64,000 bases of DNA from Allygus modestus. Its lineage: Eukaryota > Arthropoda > Insecta > Hemiptera > Cicadellidae. Location: assembly GCA_963675035.1 (NCBI GenBank), contig OY776114.1:149423161-149487160 (forward strand). Reading direction: 5' to 3'. The first letter of the stretch is position 1, and the number at the start of each line of letters is the position of its first letter. The notes under the pieces are model-generated. The model made no database searches and was not told the DNA's origin. It worked only from the letters and a program-made list of their open reading frames with translations. The translations under genes and the position numbers were made by a program. Shown piece after piece: positions 23,481-34,800 of the stretch.

Positions 23481-24430
23481 TACCCCCGTCGCAGCAAACC
23501 TGCGTACTCAGCGAATTTCCAATGCAAAATATATGTCTCAATACACATACACATAAAGCCGCATACCAAGATTCATAAAAATATATTCACAAATAAGCGA
23601 TACATCAAATTTTAATTATTCTCCATAAGAATAACATTGGGAATGAGTACGCAGGTTTGCTGCAACAAGGAACACAAAAATAGGGTTTTATGCTAATATC
23701 AATATAACTCAACTAGGTGAAGTCGTATACCAGTTTTTATTCATTAATGTTCATAATTAAGGGAGACAGAGCATTTAATTATTCTCCATAAGAATAACAT
23801 GGGGGCTGAGTACGCAGGTTTGCTGCTACGGGAGCCTTTGGCAAAAAAATTTGTTTGAGCACATATTAATAGACCACAACGAGATGAAGCTGGATACCAA
23901 GTTTCGTCAGTATACGTTCACAATTAAGCGAGATATAAAAATTGTCTTTTCCTCCATAAGAATAACATTAGACAACGTACTGTGTTTAGCACTTTCAATA
24001 TCTCGGTAACCAATTGACGTAGAGAAATGATCAAAATACCAAATTGTGTGTTTTTCTAAGCTGAATCTAATGGTGAAAACTAAAATTTGACTATTTAAAA
24101 AATTATATGTAAAAAAGTCAAAAAACCCATTTTTGGGGTACAAAACCCCCGAAAAATACCCCTTATGGTAAAGCTATATGGCTGGTTTTCGAACTTAAAG
24201 TCATAAATGTTCCTTTACACGTTTATACCAAATTTAATCAAAATCGGACCTTTTTTACGAGAGTTATCGCACCCACGGACACACAAACACACACATATAT
24301 ATACAGTTTCGAACGAATGGTGTTTTTGGGGTCTGGGGACCTCAAAACGAAAAGTTATCATGGTCCCGGGCCTAGGTCTTACCATGCCGACTACGGTAAT
24401 AGCTTCTTCCCTATAGGGGAAATTCGCTAA
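23481..24430 (+). mobile_element. Helentron/HINE-like element
   Basis: It starts TACCCCCGTCGCAGCAAACC and ends AAATTCGCTAA, 950 bp. Internal inverted copies of the terminal block occur near 23644 and 23809. The short CA/TA tract near 24283-24304 is much smaller than in the copy at 14862. Very similar overall to that copy. Confidence 0.8.
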
Positions 24431-24631
24431 AACAAGAAAATAATTACAGACTATTATATTGCATACTCATAACTTTCGTCTGATGAGTAAAACCTAATCG
24501 TTTAGCCTTTTTGTACTTTTAAGAAGTGTCACATTAATTTGAAATGATCCGTAGTGTTTTAATCTTATTTAAAATATTACAGATTCATACTCTTGACAAT
24601 TCGCTGAGTAAAAAAACATGATACGATCTAC

Positions 24632-24829
24632 CTTCACACTAATTACTTCAAACAAAACAAGGTGGTCGCAGATGATGACGCAGTGTTCCACATAATTAGC
24701 ACACGCCTGCGATACGACCCGCATTACGTCAGTGGCGACTCGCGCCCCCTGCTCCCGGCCATTCATTATCCCGCACTTGGCATCGCGGCGCGGCGGTGAG
24801 CAGCACTTCTGGTGAAACTCATTCCACAA
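24632..24829 (-). other. CpG-rich open segment, possible exon
   Basis: A GC-rich minus-strand frame, open over this span. An internal ATG begins MNGREQGARVATDVMRVVSQ, followed by ACANYVEHCVIICDHLVLFE, up to a donor-like GTGTGAAG|GTAGAT (end 24632). The composition is more protein-like than the neighbouring shadows. I recognise no family and see no partner exon, so it could equally be a CpG-rich promoter. Confidence 0.2.
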
Positions 24830-25254
24830 TATTACAACTGGCCGAAAATAACTATTTCACCATACTGCACCAAAAATAGCCAATTTCCTACAAACGCGCC
24901 TAAATTCGAGCGAAAAAGTATTTTTTGCTCGCTGCACCTTACTTTTCCGCTCGCTGAAGTAATAAACAGCAGATTGGGACGTCAGCCGATTGACTGGTGC
25001 CTTGGTCCAAGCTATCTGACCGGTGATAAAACTTTAATCTCGTGAATTCAGCCAAAATGGAATAAGTAATTTTTTATTTTACGCGGTGTCCAAAATTGTA
25101 ATTGTAGGAAAACATTCTGTAATGTGTGACTAACTTAAGTGTAAAATGTCTTTATCGGTTTTGGGAAAATGCCGAGCTCCGTTTAAGCGATAAAGACCTA
25201 TTTTAAGCTCTCAATACATATTTCAAATACCTATTAATACATATCAATGCATAT

Positions 25255-25318
25255 TACGTCGGAAATACTTTGTTGAGAGCGTATCTCCATACGCTCTCAA
25301 TAAACTATTTCCGACGTA
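25255..25318. repeat. Two-part hairpin
   Basis: TACGTCGGAAATA pairs with TATTTCCGACGTA (13 bp), and TTGAGAGCGTAT pairs with ATACGCTCTCAA (12 bp). The two stems are separated by 5-nt bulges on each side and closed by a 4-nt loop (CTCC). It could be the tip of a palindromic MITE or a structured RNA. Confidence 0.75.
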
Positions 25319-25440
25319 TTCATCCAATTTCGAAAACAGCTGTTATTGTCAGGTTATTGTTAAAAGAGCACAATTAATTAATTTAAAGAGAAAATTAATT
25401 TCCCGTGCACTTGTCAGCCGACTCATGAAATAAATTAAAA

Positions 25441-26315
25441 TACCCCCGCCGCAGCAAACCTGCATACTCAGCGAATTTCCAATGAATATATACAAATTAA
25501 GCCACTAACCAGGATTTCTAAGAAATATATTCACAAACACGCAATACCAGTACTCAAAATATTAATTATTCTCGGGAAGAATAACATTGGGGATGAGTAC
25601 ACAGGTTTGCTGCAACAAGATACAGAAAATATGGGTTTTTATGCAAATATCAAGAGAACTTATCCAAGTGAAGTCACATACTAAGGTTTCATCCATATAA
25701 ATTCATAAATAAGCGATATATAACATTTTAATTATTCTCCATAAGAATAACATGGGGACTGATTACCTAGGTTTGCTACTACAGGAACCATATGCGAAAA
25801 ATTGTTGTTTGTGCAAACACCAATAAACCACAACCAGATGAAGCCATTTTCCAAGTTTTGTCAGTTTATATTCTTAAATAAGCAAGATATACAATTTTTA
25901 TTTTCCCCCATAAGAATAACATGGACATGGACAACGTACTGTGTTTAGCACTTTCAATATCTCAGTAACCAATTGACATAGAGTAATGATCAAAATAAAA
26001 ATTACATATGAAAACATCAAAAAACCTAATTTTGGGTTAAAAAAGCCCCTCCAAAATCCCCCTTCGGATGGTGCGAATCGTCTGGTTTTCGAACTCGTTC
26101 AAATAAATGGTGCTTTACACACTTGTGCCAAATTTAATTAAGATCAGACCTTTTGTACGAGAGTTATCGTGCTTACGGACATATATATATAAATTTGAAC
26201 GAGTGGTGTTTTTGGCATCTGGGGACCTCAAAATGAAATGTTATCATGGTCTCGGGCTTAAATCTTACCATTAGACCACGGTAATAGCTTCTACCATATA
26301 GGGAAAATTAGCTAA
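25441..26315 (+). mobile_element. Helentron/HINE-like element, more diverged
   Basis: It starts TACCCCCGCCGCAGCAAACC and ends GGGAAAATTAGCTAA, 875 bp. The terminal inverted repeat carries substitutions, and the (TA)n tract near 26181 is only 10 bp. It is probably an older copy of the same family. Confidence 0.7.
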
Positions 26316-27403
26316 AATACCCAGAACATTGGTATCTCTATCTAGAGAGTAGAGATCTTACCGCGGTGAAAAATACCCCAAGATTTAGTCCAAATTTACA
26401 AAGAAGACAAAGAATACTTCAGTATTTATAGTCAATGCTAAAACTAAATACATTCTTGACAAAGCAGAGCCCTGTAAACAAGCGAGACCGAAGACTGGTT
26501 GGTTTAGTTTATTTTAATAATAAAAAACACTAATAATGAAAAAAACTTTTAAGACGAAAATGACAAATTTATTGTTTTTTAATCACAAACGTATGTTCAA
26601 CGCGTTTTATTAGCTTTCTTGAGTTATTTATGATGAAAAGTATCGTGCCAAAAGTGTTTTCCGGCACTTGATGAAATTGAGCTCTGACTCAACTTTGATA
26701 AAAGGCCACTGTCGGTACTTGCAATGAACCATTCTATTCTAGATTAGCACGCATTTGTCTTCAATAACATAATATAAAGGGTTTCGTATTACGGGGTTAG
26801 TAGTACAGTTGTATAAAATTATCTTGTAGAGGAATCACTTATTCTTACAAGAAAAATAATCCTTCTCAAAGCCTACGTTCTGTATACAGTAGTGTGTACT
26901 AAACAAGCACCAACATTCCTCGTTCAACCAATGTATTTGTTCACTGTATAATTGCTTAAACATGAATTTGTTTTTATTATTGGTGATTTTTAAATTGCAT
27001 AACATATTTTACAAAGTTACTAAACCAAATTACTAAATAAAATAAATTAATTGTAGAGGTGACAGTTCTCATAAACAAAATCATTCTCAAAACCCTGCAG
27101 TCGTAAAACATGTAAAATTGAAATCGATCTACCATGCAGGTAGTAAAACCCTGCGCCGTAGGTCTAACATAAATTATTCAATTTTAGAGATAATGTTGGT
27201 TTGCAAACCCACTTAAAAACAGTAAATTGCTATCGTTGTTTGCATCGTTGTCCTCTCCCTGCAGTGAGAACAATTTGGGAAATAACTAAAAATTCAGAGG
27301 AGACATTGGAACACACATATTGACGCTATTGAAATTGAAAACGGAGCAATTTAAACGCCGGAGAAAAGCTGTTGCACAAAGACCAGTTGTTGAGGTTTCC
27401 GTT
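26316..27403. other. No gene seen
   Basis: AT-rich. No exon or repeat boundary was recognised. Confidence 0.45.
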
Positions 27404-27532
27404 CCCGCCATTGTCCTAGTGTCAACTGCAGCGACTGCCGCCGACACGTGAGCGATATCTGTTATCACGTGCTGACGTCACCGAGGAAACCCTTCCAGCT
27501 GTCCGCGCCACGATACCGGCGACAATGGCGGG
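27404..27532. promoter_or_regulatory. CpG-rich candidate regulatory element with E-boxes and CRE
   Basis: It is bounded by the inverted repeat CCCGCCATTGTC (27404-27415) and GACAATGGCGGG (27521-27532), both containing a YY1/Pho-like GCCAT core. Inside are two CACGTG E-boxes (27445-27450, 27466-27471) and a palindromic CRE TGACGTCA (27473-27480). ATCTGTTATCAC is shared with 17880-17900. This may be a promoter or enhancer. The end symmetry also fits a small MITE. Confidence 0.35.
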
Positions 27533-27594
27533 TTTATCACTCGTTATTGTATTATGAAATGCTTACAATTTACTTTGCGGTTATCAAGTTAAAA

Positions 27595-28055
27595 TCTAAT
27601 ATATATACAGCCCCATGTGTAACACACCAGACATATGAATTCTAGACCATTTCCAGACGAACTAGAAACGTGATATTTAGCATGAAGGTAGCTTGTACCT
27701 TGAAACCCCCGGTAAAATTGCCAAAATATACAATTTTTAATTTTAAAACCACTAATTTTGATCTTGAAAATTGGATATTTTAACATTGGGCTTATGGAGT
27801 TTCAAATAAAAACAAAAGAAATCGTAACAGCTGTAAACAAATATCCAGTAAACTGTCAAAGCAACTTTCACACGGTAGAGTATAAACAAATTATAGAACT
27901 ATTGAAAAATGAAAACATCTAAAATGGATTTAACCATAATGAATCTAAATAGTACACTATATAAAAAATACTTGAAGGGTCATTGACCAATAATAACAAC
28001 TGGAGCGACCCCAAGCGGGGGTCTGGGGGCGGAGCCCCCAGCGAGCAAAGCGAGT
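27595..28055 (+). mobile_element. Helitron-like element with strong terminal hairpin
   Basis: The interior (AACATTGGGCTTATGGAGTT; GTAACAGCTGT; AATAACAACTGGAGCGACC) is homologous to the elements at 28715, 38590 and 61108. The 3' end differs: CTGGGGGC-GGA-GCCCCCAG (28023-28041), a perfect 8-bp stem, followed by GCGAGCAAAGCGAG. The start at TCTAATATATATACAG is a guess from the 5'-TC rule. Confidence 0.5.
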
Positions 28056-28369
28056 CTTTTATATATAATTCTGTACACGAAATTTGCAAGTCAAACTTGT
28101 AGGAGATAGGTTAATCGCAGGATGGTGGGAGACGGCTCAAATTAAAGGTCTTGATCCCAGGGACTCGGGAAAAATAGCAGTATTTCTAAAAAGTTACCAT
28201 CAAACGATAAATAACGAAAAACAACCCCCATAAGAAAAGCATGGGGATTTAAAAACGTCTGCTTTGTTTACATTCAAACATGTGATTAAGTGTCTACTGT
28301 TTACGAACTGACATGTGTTGGCAGAGTATTGGAGAAAGATTAGGGGCTTTGGCCCCTTCAAGCCACTAG
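28056..28369 (+). mobile_element. Non-autonomous Helitron with canonical 3' end
   Basis: It ends with hairpin AGGGGC-TTTG-GCCCCT (28342-28357), 8 nt, then CTAG before T. This is the textbook Helitron 3' terminus. The body is homologous, in reverse, to 34054-34433. The 5' boundary is approximate, because this element abuts the hairpin of the preceding one. Confidence 0.7.
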
Positions 28370-28714
28370 TATAAATTAAATTGGTAAACCTACAACTTAG
28401 TTGGTTATTTGCAGGTTTTACTAACCTAAATCAACAAATCCAACTGAGCTGAATAAAATTGTCACTCAAAATGTCTTGCTTGCAGCATAACGCAAATAAA
28501 TACCAAGACCAACTATAAACCCTACACTGATTATAAAAGGTGTGGTTCTTGATGGTGGAATTTGTTGTGTGAATTTATGCAAATGTTGACAATAGCAAAT
28601 AGTTCATGCAATCACTGGATGCTGAATGACTATTGTGTTAAACTGAGCACGAGTAATGTCAGTTGGGAACGTTAAGATATTTTTTTTAAACATTGTTAAA
28701 TTCGTTTATCCTTA

Positions 28715-29211
28715 AGTACCTGGGGGCCGAGCTTTGCTCGGGGGAAGGTCAGTCAGTTTGTTTAGATGACTCGGAGTAATATTTCACCACTTCCCCCTAC
28801 TGATAATCAGATTTGTATTATTCATTAGCCTCTTTTCTACATTTTTAAGGTCCCTCCAGTTGTTATTTTTATCTCAATGTCCCTTTGATTTATTTTACTA
28901 CTCTATATATGTAATCTTTACTCAAATCTGTTAATCTCTGCTCTCAGGAAACCACATGTTAATAATCATAAACAACATGAGTATTACTTTGACAGTTCCC
29001 TGGTTAATTATGAACAGCTGTTACAATACTTTTGTTTTGATTTGAAACTCCATAAGCCCAATGTTAATTTTTTGAACTTTTCATTTTAGTTTTTTTACAT
29101 TATTTGATTTTTCCTAGGGATGAGGCCTGTCTAGAACTTATTTTTATCCCAGAAATTAGTTATTTTGAACATTTGAAGGAAATCGTTGGAGCCGTTTTTG
29201 AGATCCGTGTC

Positions 29212-29247
<36 letters not shown>

Positions 29248-29272
29248 ACCTTACTCATATTAGAGTATAGGA
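28715..29272 (-). mobile_element. Helitron-like element (GAGCAAAGCTC family)
   Basis: On the minus strand it starts TCCTATACTCTAATATGAGT and ends with hairpin CCGAGC-AAA-GCTCGG followed by CCCCCAGGTACT. It contains a (GCAA)9 microsatellite at 29212-29247 just inside the 5' end. Other copies are at 38590-39133, 60308-60634 and 61108-61657. A CTRR terminus is not evident, so the exact Helitron class is uncertain. Confidence 0.7.
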
Positions 29273-30783
29273 TTACTAAGCAATTCGTATACATTGTATC
29301 AAAAAGTTCTACTGGCCATTAACGACCAAATATGTCACCCGGTTGTCCGACCACCACAGTAACCAAACTGATCAGTGTCAACAGATCTAACCGACCATAA
29401 CAATGGTTACAGGTTACAACACAATATTGAAAAGTGCGAGAGGAAGGCGGTTAGTTCAGGAGGACGCGGTGGTGCCGGTTGGTTGACCTGCGCTTAGTTG
29501 GACCACACCCGAGATCCGAGACCTTGTCGGCTATTGCGCGGCGCACTGGCAACTTCCACGACGCAAGCGCGGCTGTCTACTGATACAACTGTCCTCTTTG
29601 AGAACTCGAATATCCGGATATTAATTAAACTACGCGAACGTGTACTAAAATGGTTAAGATAGTGGTTTCGGCTCTCTGCAATCTAAACATACAAACCTTC
29701 GCAGAGGAGAATTTCAAGTAATTCTTGTAATACTATAGGTATATAAATGTATCTGTGCGTACGTTTAATAACTTACGGAATTATTATTTCCTTATTTTGT
29801 CCGTCAATTTAGATAAGATTAATTTACGATTTGTATTTATTTGACAAACATTTTAAATCGTCACCAGTTGTCACGGCAGTAATTAAACGATAGCACAATA
29901 TTTATTTCAAGTAACGCATAAGTGCTTTCTATCAGTCTGGGAGAGCGCCACGACGACCGCGAGATCACAAGGCAATAGCAGCGTTTGCGAGGTCTCCATA
30001 ATCTGTGGGCCGCGTGCGCCCGCCAGCCGATAGCCATTATCCAGTTAGCCACTTGAAGCCTACTCTAAGCCACGTTTTCCTCGACTGCACTTTCCTGGTT
30101 CGACCATCGATATTCAACTGCCACAGTAATTTTCACAGGCCTCGAAGGTTTGCCACATAGGGATTTAGCCCACCCATCAACATTTCATATACACAAGAAC
30201 CTGGTTGCATCTAGTAACCCTCCAGACTGCACTAGTGCCCGACCTGACTGTACTCTACATATGCTAAGGATAAAGTAGTTAACCAATCGCGGACTCGCTC
30301 TTCCTGCCCTACACTTCATCCTCTTTGGCATCATCTGTACATGTCGTGTTCGACCAAAGAACAGAAACACATTTCTACTGTGTGTCTTGACCTAAATTAT
30401 ATTATTAAGGGTTTTTAAAGGTACTTAACAATATTCTGTAAGTCTAGTATTATGAACTTTTCAATGAGTTCGGAAGCGGAAAGACAGTTATAGTTCCGTG
30501 ATTTATTTACTTATAAACGACACCCCCATAGGTATATTAGAAGTGAGGAAGAAGAGTAATTTACCTTCAAGTTTAAGAAAACATGTGAAAGCTTACGTGT
30601 TTTGTGTCAATGGCAGTTAAAAGTTAAAAGCGAGAAATAAATGTCTTCCAATTTATAACATTGCACTAATGAAAAACGTGAGTCTTTTTACCGACAGTAA
30701 TTTGCACACGATAAATTAAAACACACAATGGGGAGTTATAGCGTGTGTAATAATAAAGTACTTAAAACTTGTTTTTCCATACT
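29273..30783. other. No gene seen; GC-rich patches
   Basis: GC/CpG-enriched stretches lie at 29430-29590 and 29930-30060 in otherwise AT-rich sequence. No coding exon with splice support was recognised. They may be regulatory or transposon remnants. Confidence 0.35.
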
Positions 30784-30792
30784 CAATAACAC

Positions 30793-31709
30793 CGTGTCCA
30801 CCGAGATCGTCATGTCCGAGTTCGTCACATCTACGAAAATCAATGAGCTGTACTAATTAGGGTCGGCCGTCTACCTGCCCCGCCGGCTATGTCATGTCTC
30901 CTCCGCCCGAACGGGAACAACTTATCCTAGTCACAGATCACAAGAGAACGGTCAAATACCGTTCTGAATCTTTACGCTTAGAGTTTACTGATGTTGGTTC
31001 TTCATATAGCTGAAAATTACAACTAGCCTTGTACATTTCGCCGAGCAATATTAAAAGTGTTAAATATAAGTTCAATTAAACTTTTATCCATGATAGGATT
31101 TGGTTGTTATATTTATTAAATACTTAAATTGTAAGAATGTATTTAACATATTTTTAAGTAAGTAATTGCGAAAATATAATATCAAAACTACTACAACTTT
31201 GGTAAATTTAAACTGACAGCTGTACTATTGTATTTATTTTATCCGCACGAATACCAAGCCCTTGCTAATGAACAAACATGCACATTTGCATTTTTTTAAA
31301 CTCTATTTGAAATGTAAACAGCAATATTCTTTAAAAATTGTAACATTCCGCTTTATCAGTTGATAGTTGCTCTAATAATGAAGAGCCCACATGGTTTAAT
31401 AGTTGTTCAATTCATCCTTTCAGTGCGATATGTAGTCTTATGACTTCAATTTTGTCATCAATTTTGTCAAGAGTTAGTTTGTATAATTTTTAGCTACATG
31501 AAGAACCAGCATCAGTAAACTTTGAGCGTAAAGATTCAGAACTGTATTTGACCGTTCTCTTGTGATCTGTGACTAGGATAAGTTGTTCCTGTTCGGGCGG
31601 AGGAGGCATGACATACCCGGCGGGGCAGGTAGACAGCCGACCCTAATTAGTACGGCTCATTGATTTTCATAGATGTGACGAACTCGGACATGACGATCTC
31701 GGTGGTGAC
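30793..31709. mobile_element. Mutator-like (MULE) non-autonomous element, copy 1
   Basis: A 917-bp insertion with terminal inverted repeats of about 230 bp (30793-31020 and 31484-31709), flanked by an exact 9-bp duplication CAATAACAC (30784-30792 and 31710-31718). The ends are CGTGTCCACCGAGATCG and CGATCTCGGTGGTGAC. Long inverted repeats plus 9-bp duplications point to the Mutator superfamily. The AT-rich interior carries no transposase. A second copy in the opposite orientation lies at 62036-62983. Confidence 0.85.
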
Positions 31710-31718
31710 CAATAACAC

Positions 31719-32982
31719 ATTTTGCGTTTCAACAAACAAAGGAACATAAAAGGTGTAACAAAGTCCTATTGGACATTGTATAGGACAAACAACTTTAGCG
31801 GGGTTTATTTCACAAAATATACATTTTGCGTTTTAAAAATGAAAGCGAATTTAACCAGTTTGTAACGATAGAGGTTATCACCATTGTGGGTGAGCTCCGT
31901 GAGCTCTGATCCACGTTATCAGGACCTTGGCCTTCGCTCAGCCTGCAACTGGCTGGCCTCAACTTTGATCCATCTGTATCTAATTTAGGTTCTTCAGCAA
32001 CTCCGATACGAATTTATGGTTACGCATGATCATTGTAATTAATTTGGTGTGTTTGTTTTCATTGAGGAAAGTGTAAAATAAGAAAGTCAGTTTGCCGTAA
32101 GCCTATGGTTACCAGACGTCCGGGTTTCGAGGCTCTGTCCGGTATTCGGTCCGGGGTTGCTACTTGTCCGGGGTTTTGGATTTTTCAAGAAAATAAATTT
32201 TGCCTCGAAAAAGTTACAATAGTTTAGCGATATTATATCCGGGGTCGCGTGTTTCATCTCAATTGTTGAAGCTGTCCTGGTGGGCGACGAGAAAGTATTG
32301 TTATAACAAGACAAAAGTTGGCAAACCTGCAGTTAGCATAAGCAGACAGTTTGTCTACAGTAAACTGCGCAATACCAAAATGTTCATCTGACACCAAAAT
32401 GTAACATAAAATAAGTTAAACTTGAATTATTTTTTTAATTTGCTTGTTTCATTATATATTTTTCACCACACTACGCTGTAATCACCTGTTTTCGGAACGT
32501 CATTTGAATACCGAAAGTAGAGTTTTTCCGCCCAAGGGCCGAAAGTCAGCTGATCTATTTAGCCAGTGTTGCCAACTTGTTTTCAAGCGCACACGACGCT
32601 GGTTAATACATGCATACTATTTTGTGTTCTTGGTTGAAACACTGGAACAAATAACAATAAAATTCAAAACATTGTACCATCGATGATTTGTTTATTGGTT
32701 AAATGTTTTTAGTCCGAGATTGCATGAGACCGCTCGTGTTTTATGACCGATCACATTTACCACGTTAATAATTGTAGTATGGTGAAAAATAGCGTTCACA
32801 CCTCTGCCGAAGGGGTTTTCCATAGCCCCCGAACGATTTATGATATCGGGCCAGCAAACCCCCCACTTCCGGCCCTTGGTGCGAAATATACTATTGCTAC
32901 TATTGCTATTGAGCGACTGGGGATATGTGGATATGTTGATTGACCCAACCTCCTACTGTCCTGGGTTTGCCTCATAAATATC
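31719..32982. other. No gene seen; possible transposon remnant at 32105-32330
   Basis: The stretch beginning GGTTACCAGACGTCCGGG with several TCCGGGGT repeats resembles ends of DNA transposons seen in many animal genomes, but I find no matching right end. The rest is featureless. Confidence 0.35.
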
Positions 32983-33294
32983 TGGTAACTCTAGTTTGTC
33001 GAGGATAACATTAACTTCAGCTGGTAACTCGAGTTTGTCGAGGATAAGATTAACTTCAGCTGGTAACTCGAGTTTGTCGAGGATAACATTAACTTCAGCT
33101 GGTAACTCAAGTTTGTCGAGGATAACATTAACTTCAGCTGGTAACTCAAGTGTGTCGAGGACAACATTAACATCAGCTGGTAACTCTAGTTTGTCGAGGA
33201 TAACATTAACTTCAGCTGGTAACTCAAGTGTGTCGAGGACAACATTAACATCAGCTGGTAACTCTAGTTTGTCGAGGATAACATTAACTTCAGC
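32983..33294. repeat. 39-bp minisatellite, exactly 8 units, open in frame on both strands
   Basis: 8 x 39 bp. Because 39 = 13 codons, frames stay open. The minus strand reads LELPAEVNVILDK repeated, within an ATG-led 117-codon frame (33306-32953). The plus strand reads NSSLSRITLTSAG repeated. Units 5-6 are duplicated as 7-8 (78-bp dimer). Neither frame has recognisable homology, and substitutions do not clearly favour one strand, so I do not call a gene. Confidence 0.9.
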
Positions 33295-34053
33295 TACAAG
33301 TGCCATCTTAGATGTTTTGTTTCACATTTTGGATAAGTATTATTTTTGTAAATTTATCATAATCTTTGTACGGGGACCAACAAAGAATAATATGATTTTA
33401 TCTGTAAGTAAAAATTTAAATTATCTTTCTCAGTTAGTTAATTCTGAAATAGAGGAAGTCAATATTTATGACACACAATTTACAGTATGTCAATCAAACA
33501 CAAACAAATAATTTTTCAAATGACTTTGAATGTATCCATTTTATTCAGTAAATGAGTTTATGTTGGAAAGGAAGAAGGTACTGCTTTTAAAGGCTATAAA
33601 GTTTGCCATGCACTTATGACTCATGGGTTATCTATTTGCTCGTAGTTGTTTGTTTATGTAAGCAATCGTGAAGTTATATACTGTCACTGCTTGTTGTTTT
33701 ATCGCTGTAATTCACCACATTATTTCTTATTTACTAAAACTTGTATACAGTTTTATCTGCAAGATTTATCACAGTTGCTCGTGATATAACATTACATTTC
33801 ATTGTCATTGATCACTAACCCAGTAAATAAACAGTGTATGAATAGTGGAGGGGTAATGTTCCTTGAACCCTCTAATTAATTACTTGCTGGCCACCAAGCC
33901 ATCTCCGTATATATTACCATAGCAGATTTCATACATCAATACATAAAATCCAAGTTAATGTAAGTTAGATGTAATAGATATCAAATTTAAGTGAAAATAA
34001 TACAATTGAGTATGTAATAATCTGAATATACAGACTTACTGAAATGCATAAAA
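33295..34053. other. No gene seen
   Basis: AT-rich sequence. Nothing was recognised. Confidence 0.45.
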
Positions 34054-34433
34054 CTAGTAGCTTGAGGGGGCCATCGCCCCTTAACCTTGCTCCAATACTC
34101 TGCATCAACTGTTTTCTCTCTCTTTACATATCGAGGAAAATGAAACAGTATACTTAGGAACACATGTAAGTTCGTGAACAAAATATACAATTAATCACAT
34201 GAATTCGTGTAAACAAAGCAGACGTTTTTAAATCCCCATGCTTTTCTTATGGAGGATGTTTTACATTATTTCTTGTTTGCTGGTTTGCTTGTTTTAGAAA
34301 TACTGCTATTTTTTCGAGTCCCTGATGTGATCAAGCCCTTTAATTTGAGTCCTCTCAGATTATCCTGCGATTTGCCAAACTCCCACAATTTTCACTTCAA
34401 AATTTAGTTTATAGAATCTATATTATTAATACG
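34054..34433 (-). mobile_element. Non-autonomous Helitron, reverse copy
   Basis: On the minus strand it ends GGGGCGATGGCCCCCTCAAG, then CTACTAG before T. It shares blocks with 28056-28369, such as CCCCATGCTTTTCTTATGG here and CCATAAGAAAAGCATGGGG there. The 5' boundary is approximate. Confidence 0.65.
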
Positions 34434-34629
34434 CTACATGCAAACTTTGTAAACAATACGGCTTTTTTGTTTCAAGATTTACCCCCACATATTGCACACT
34501 AAAACGTGCGTCTAGGTGTGCAGATGTGCAAACTGGCTTTAGATTTTTAAAACCAGGTTTACATACCTTTTCCATCCAAACAGTTCAAAAATATATGCTG
34601 CCACATACTATGACATGTTTAGATTTTTG

Positions 34630-34790
34630 ATATGGGCCTTAGGGCTCTGCCCCACGGGACTTCTAAGTCCCCATGTATTTCAAAAGGAGGAGAGTTTTAC
34701 TTGGTTTATGTCACATGTGTATTTTCTTAATTCAATTCAATTAAATTAAATAAACAGCTGTTATAAGGATTACATCTAACTACAGACTGT
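34630..34790. repeat. Fragment homologous to the interior of the Helitron at 10013-11132
   Basis: It shares AGGGCTCTGCCCCACGGGAC, GGAGGAGAGTTTTA, GGTTTATGTCACATGTGT and AAATAAACAGCTGTTATAAG with 10915-11045, in the same order and orientation. It ends just before the palindromic element at 34801. Confidence 0.75.
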
Positions 34791-34800
34791 GACTGTTTTG

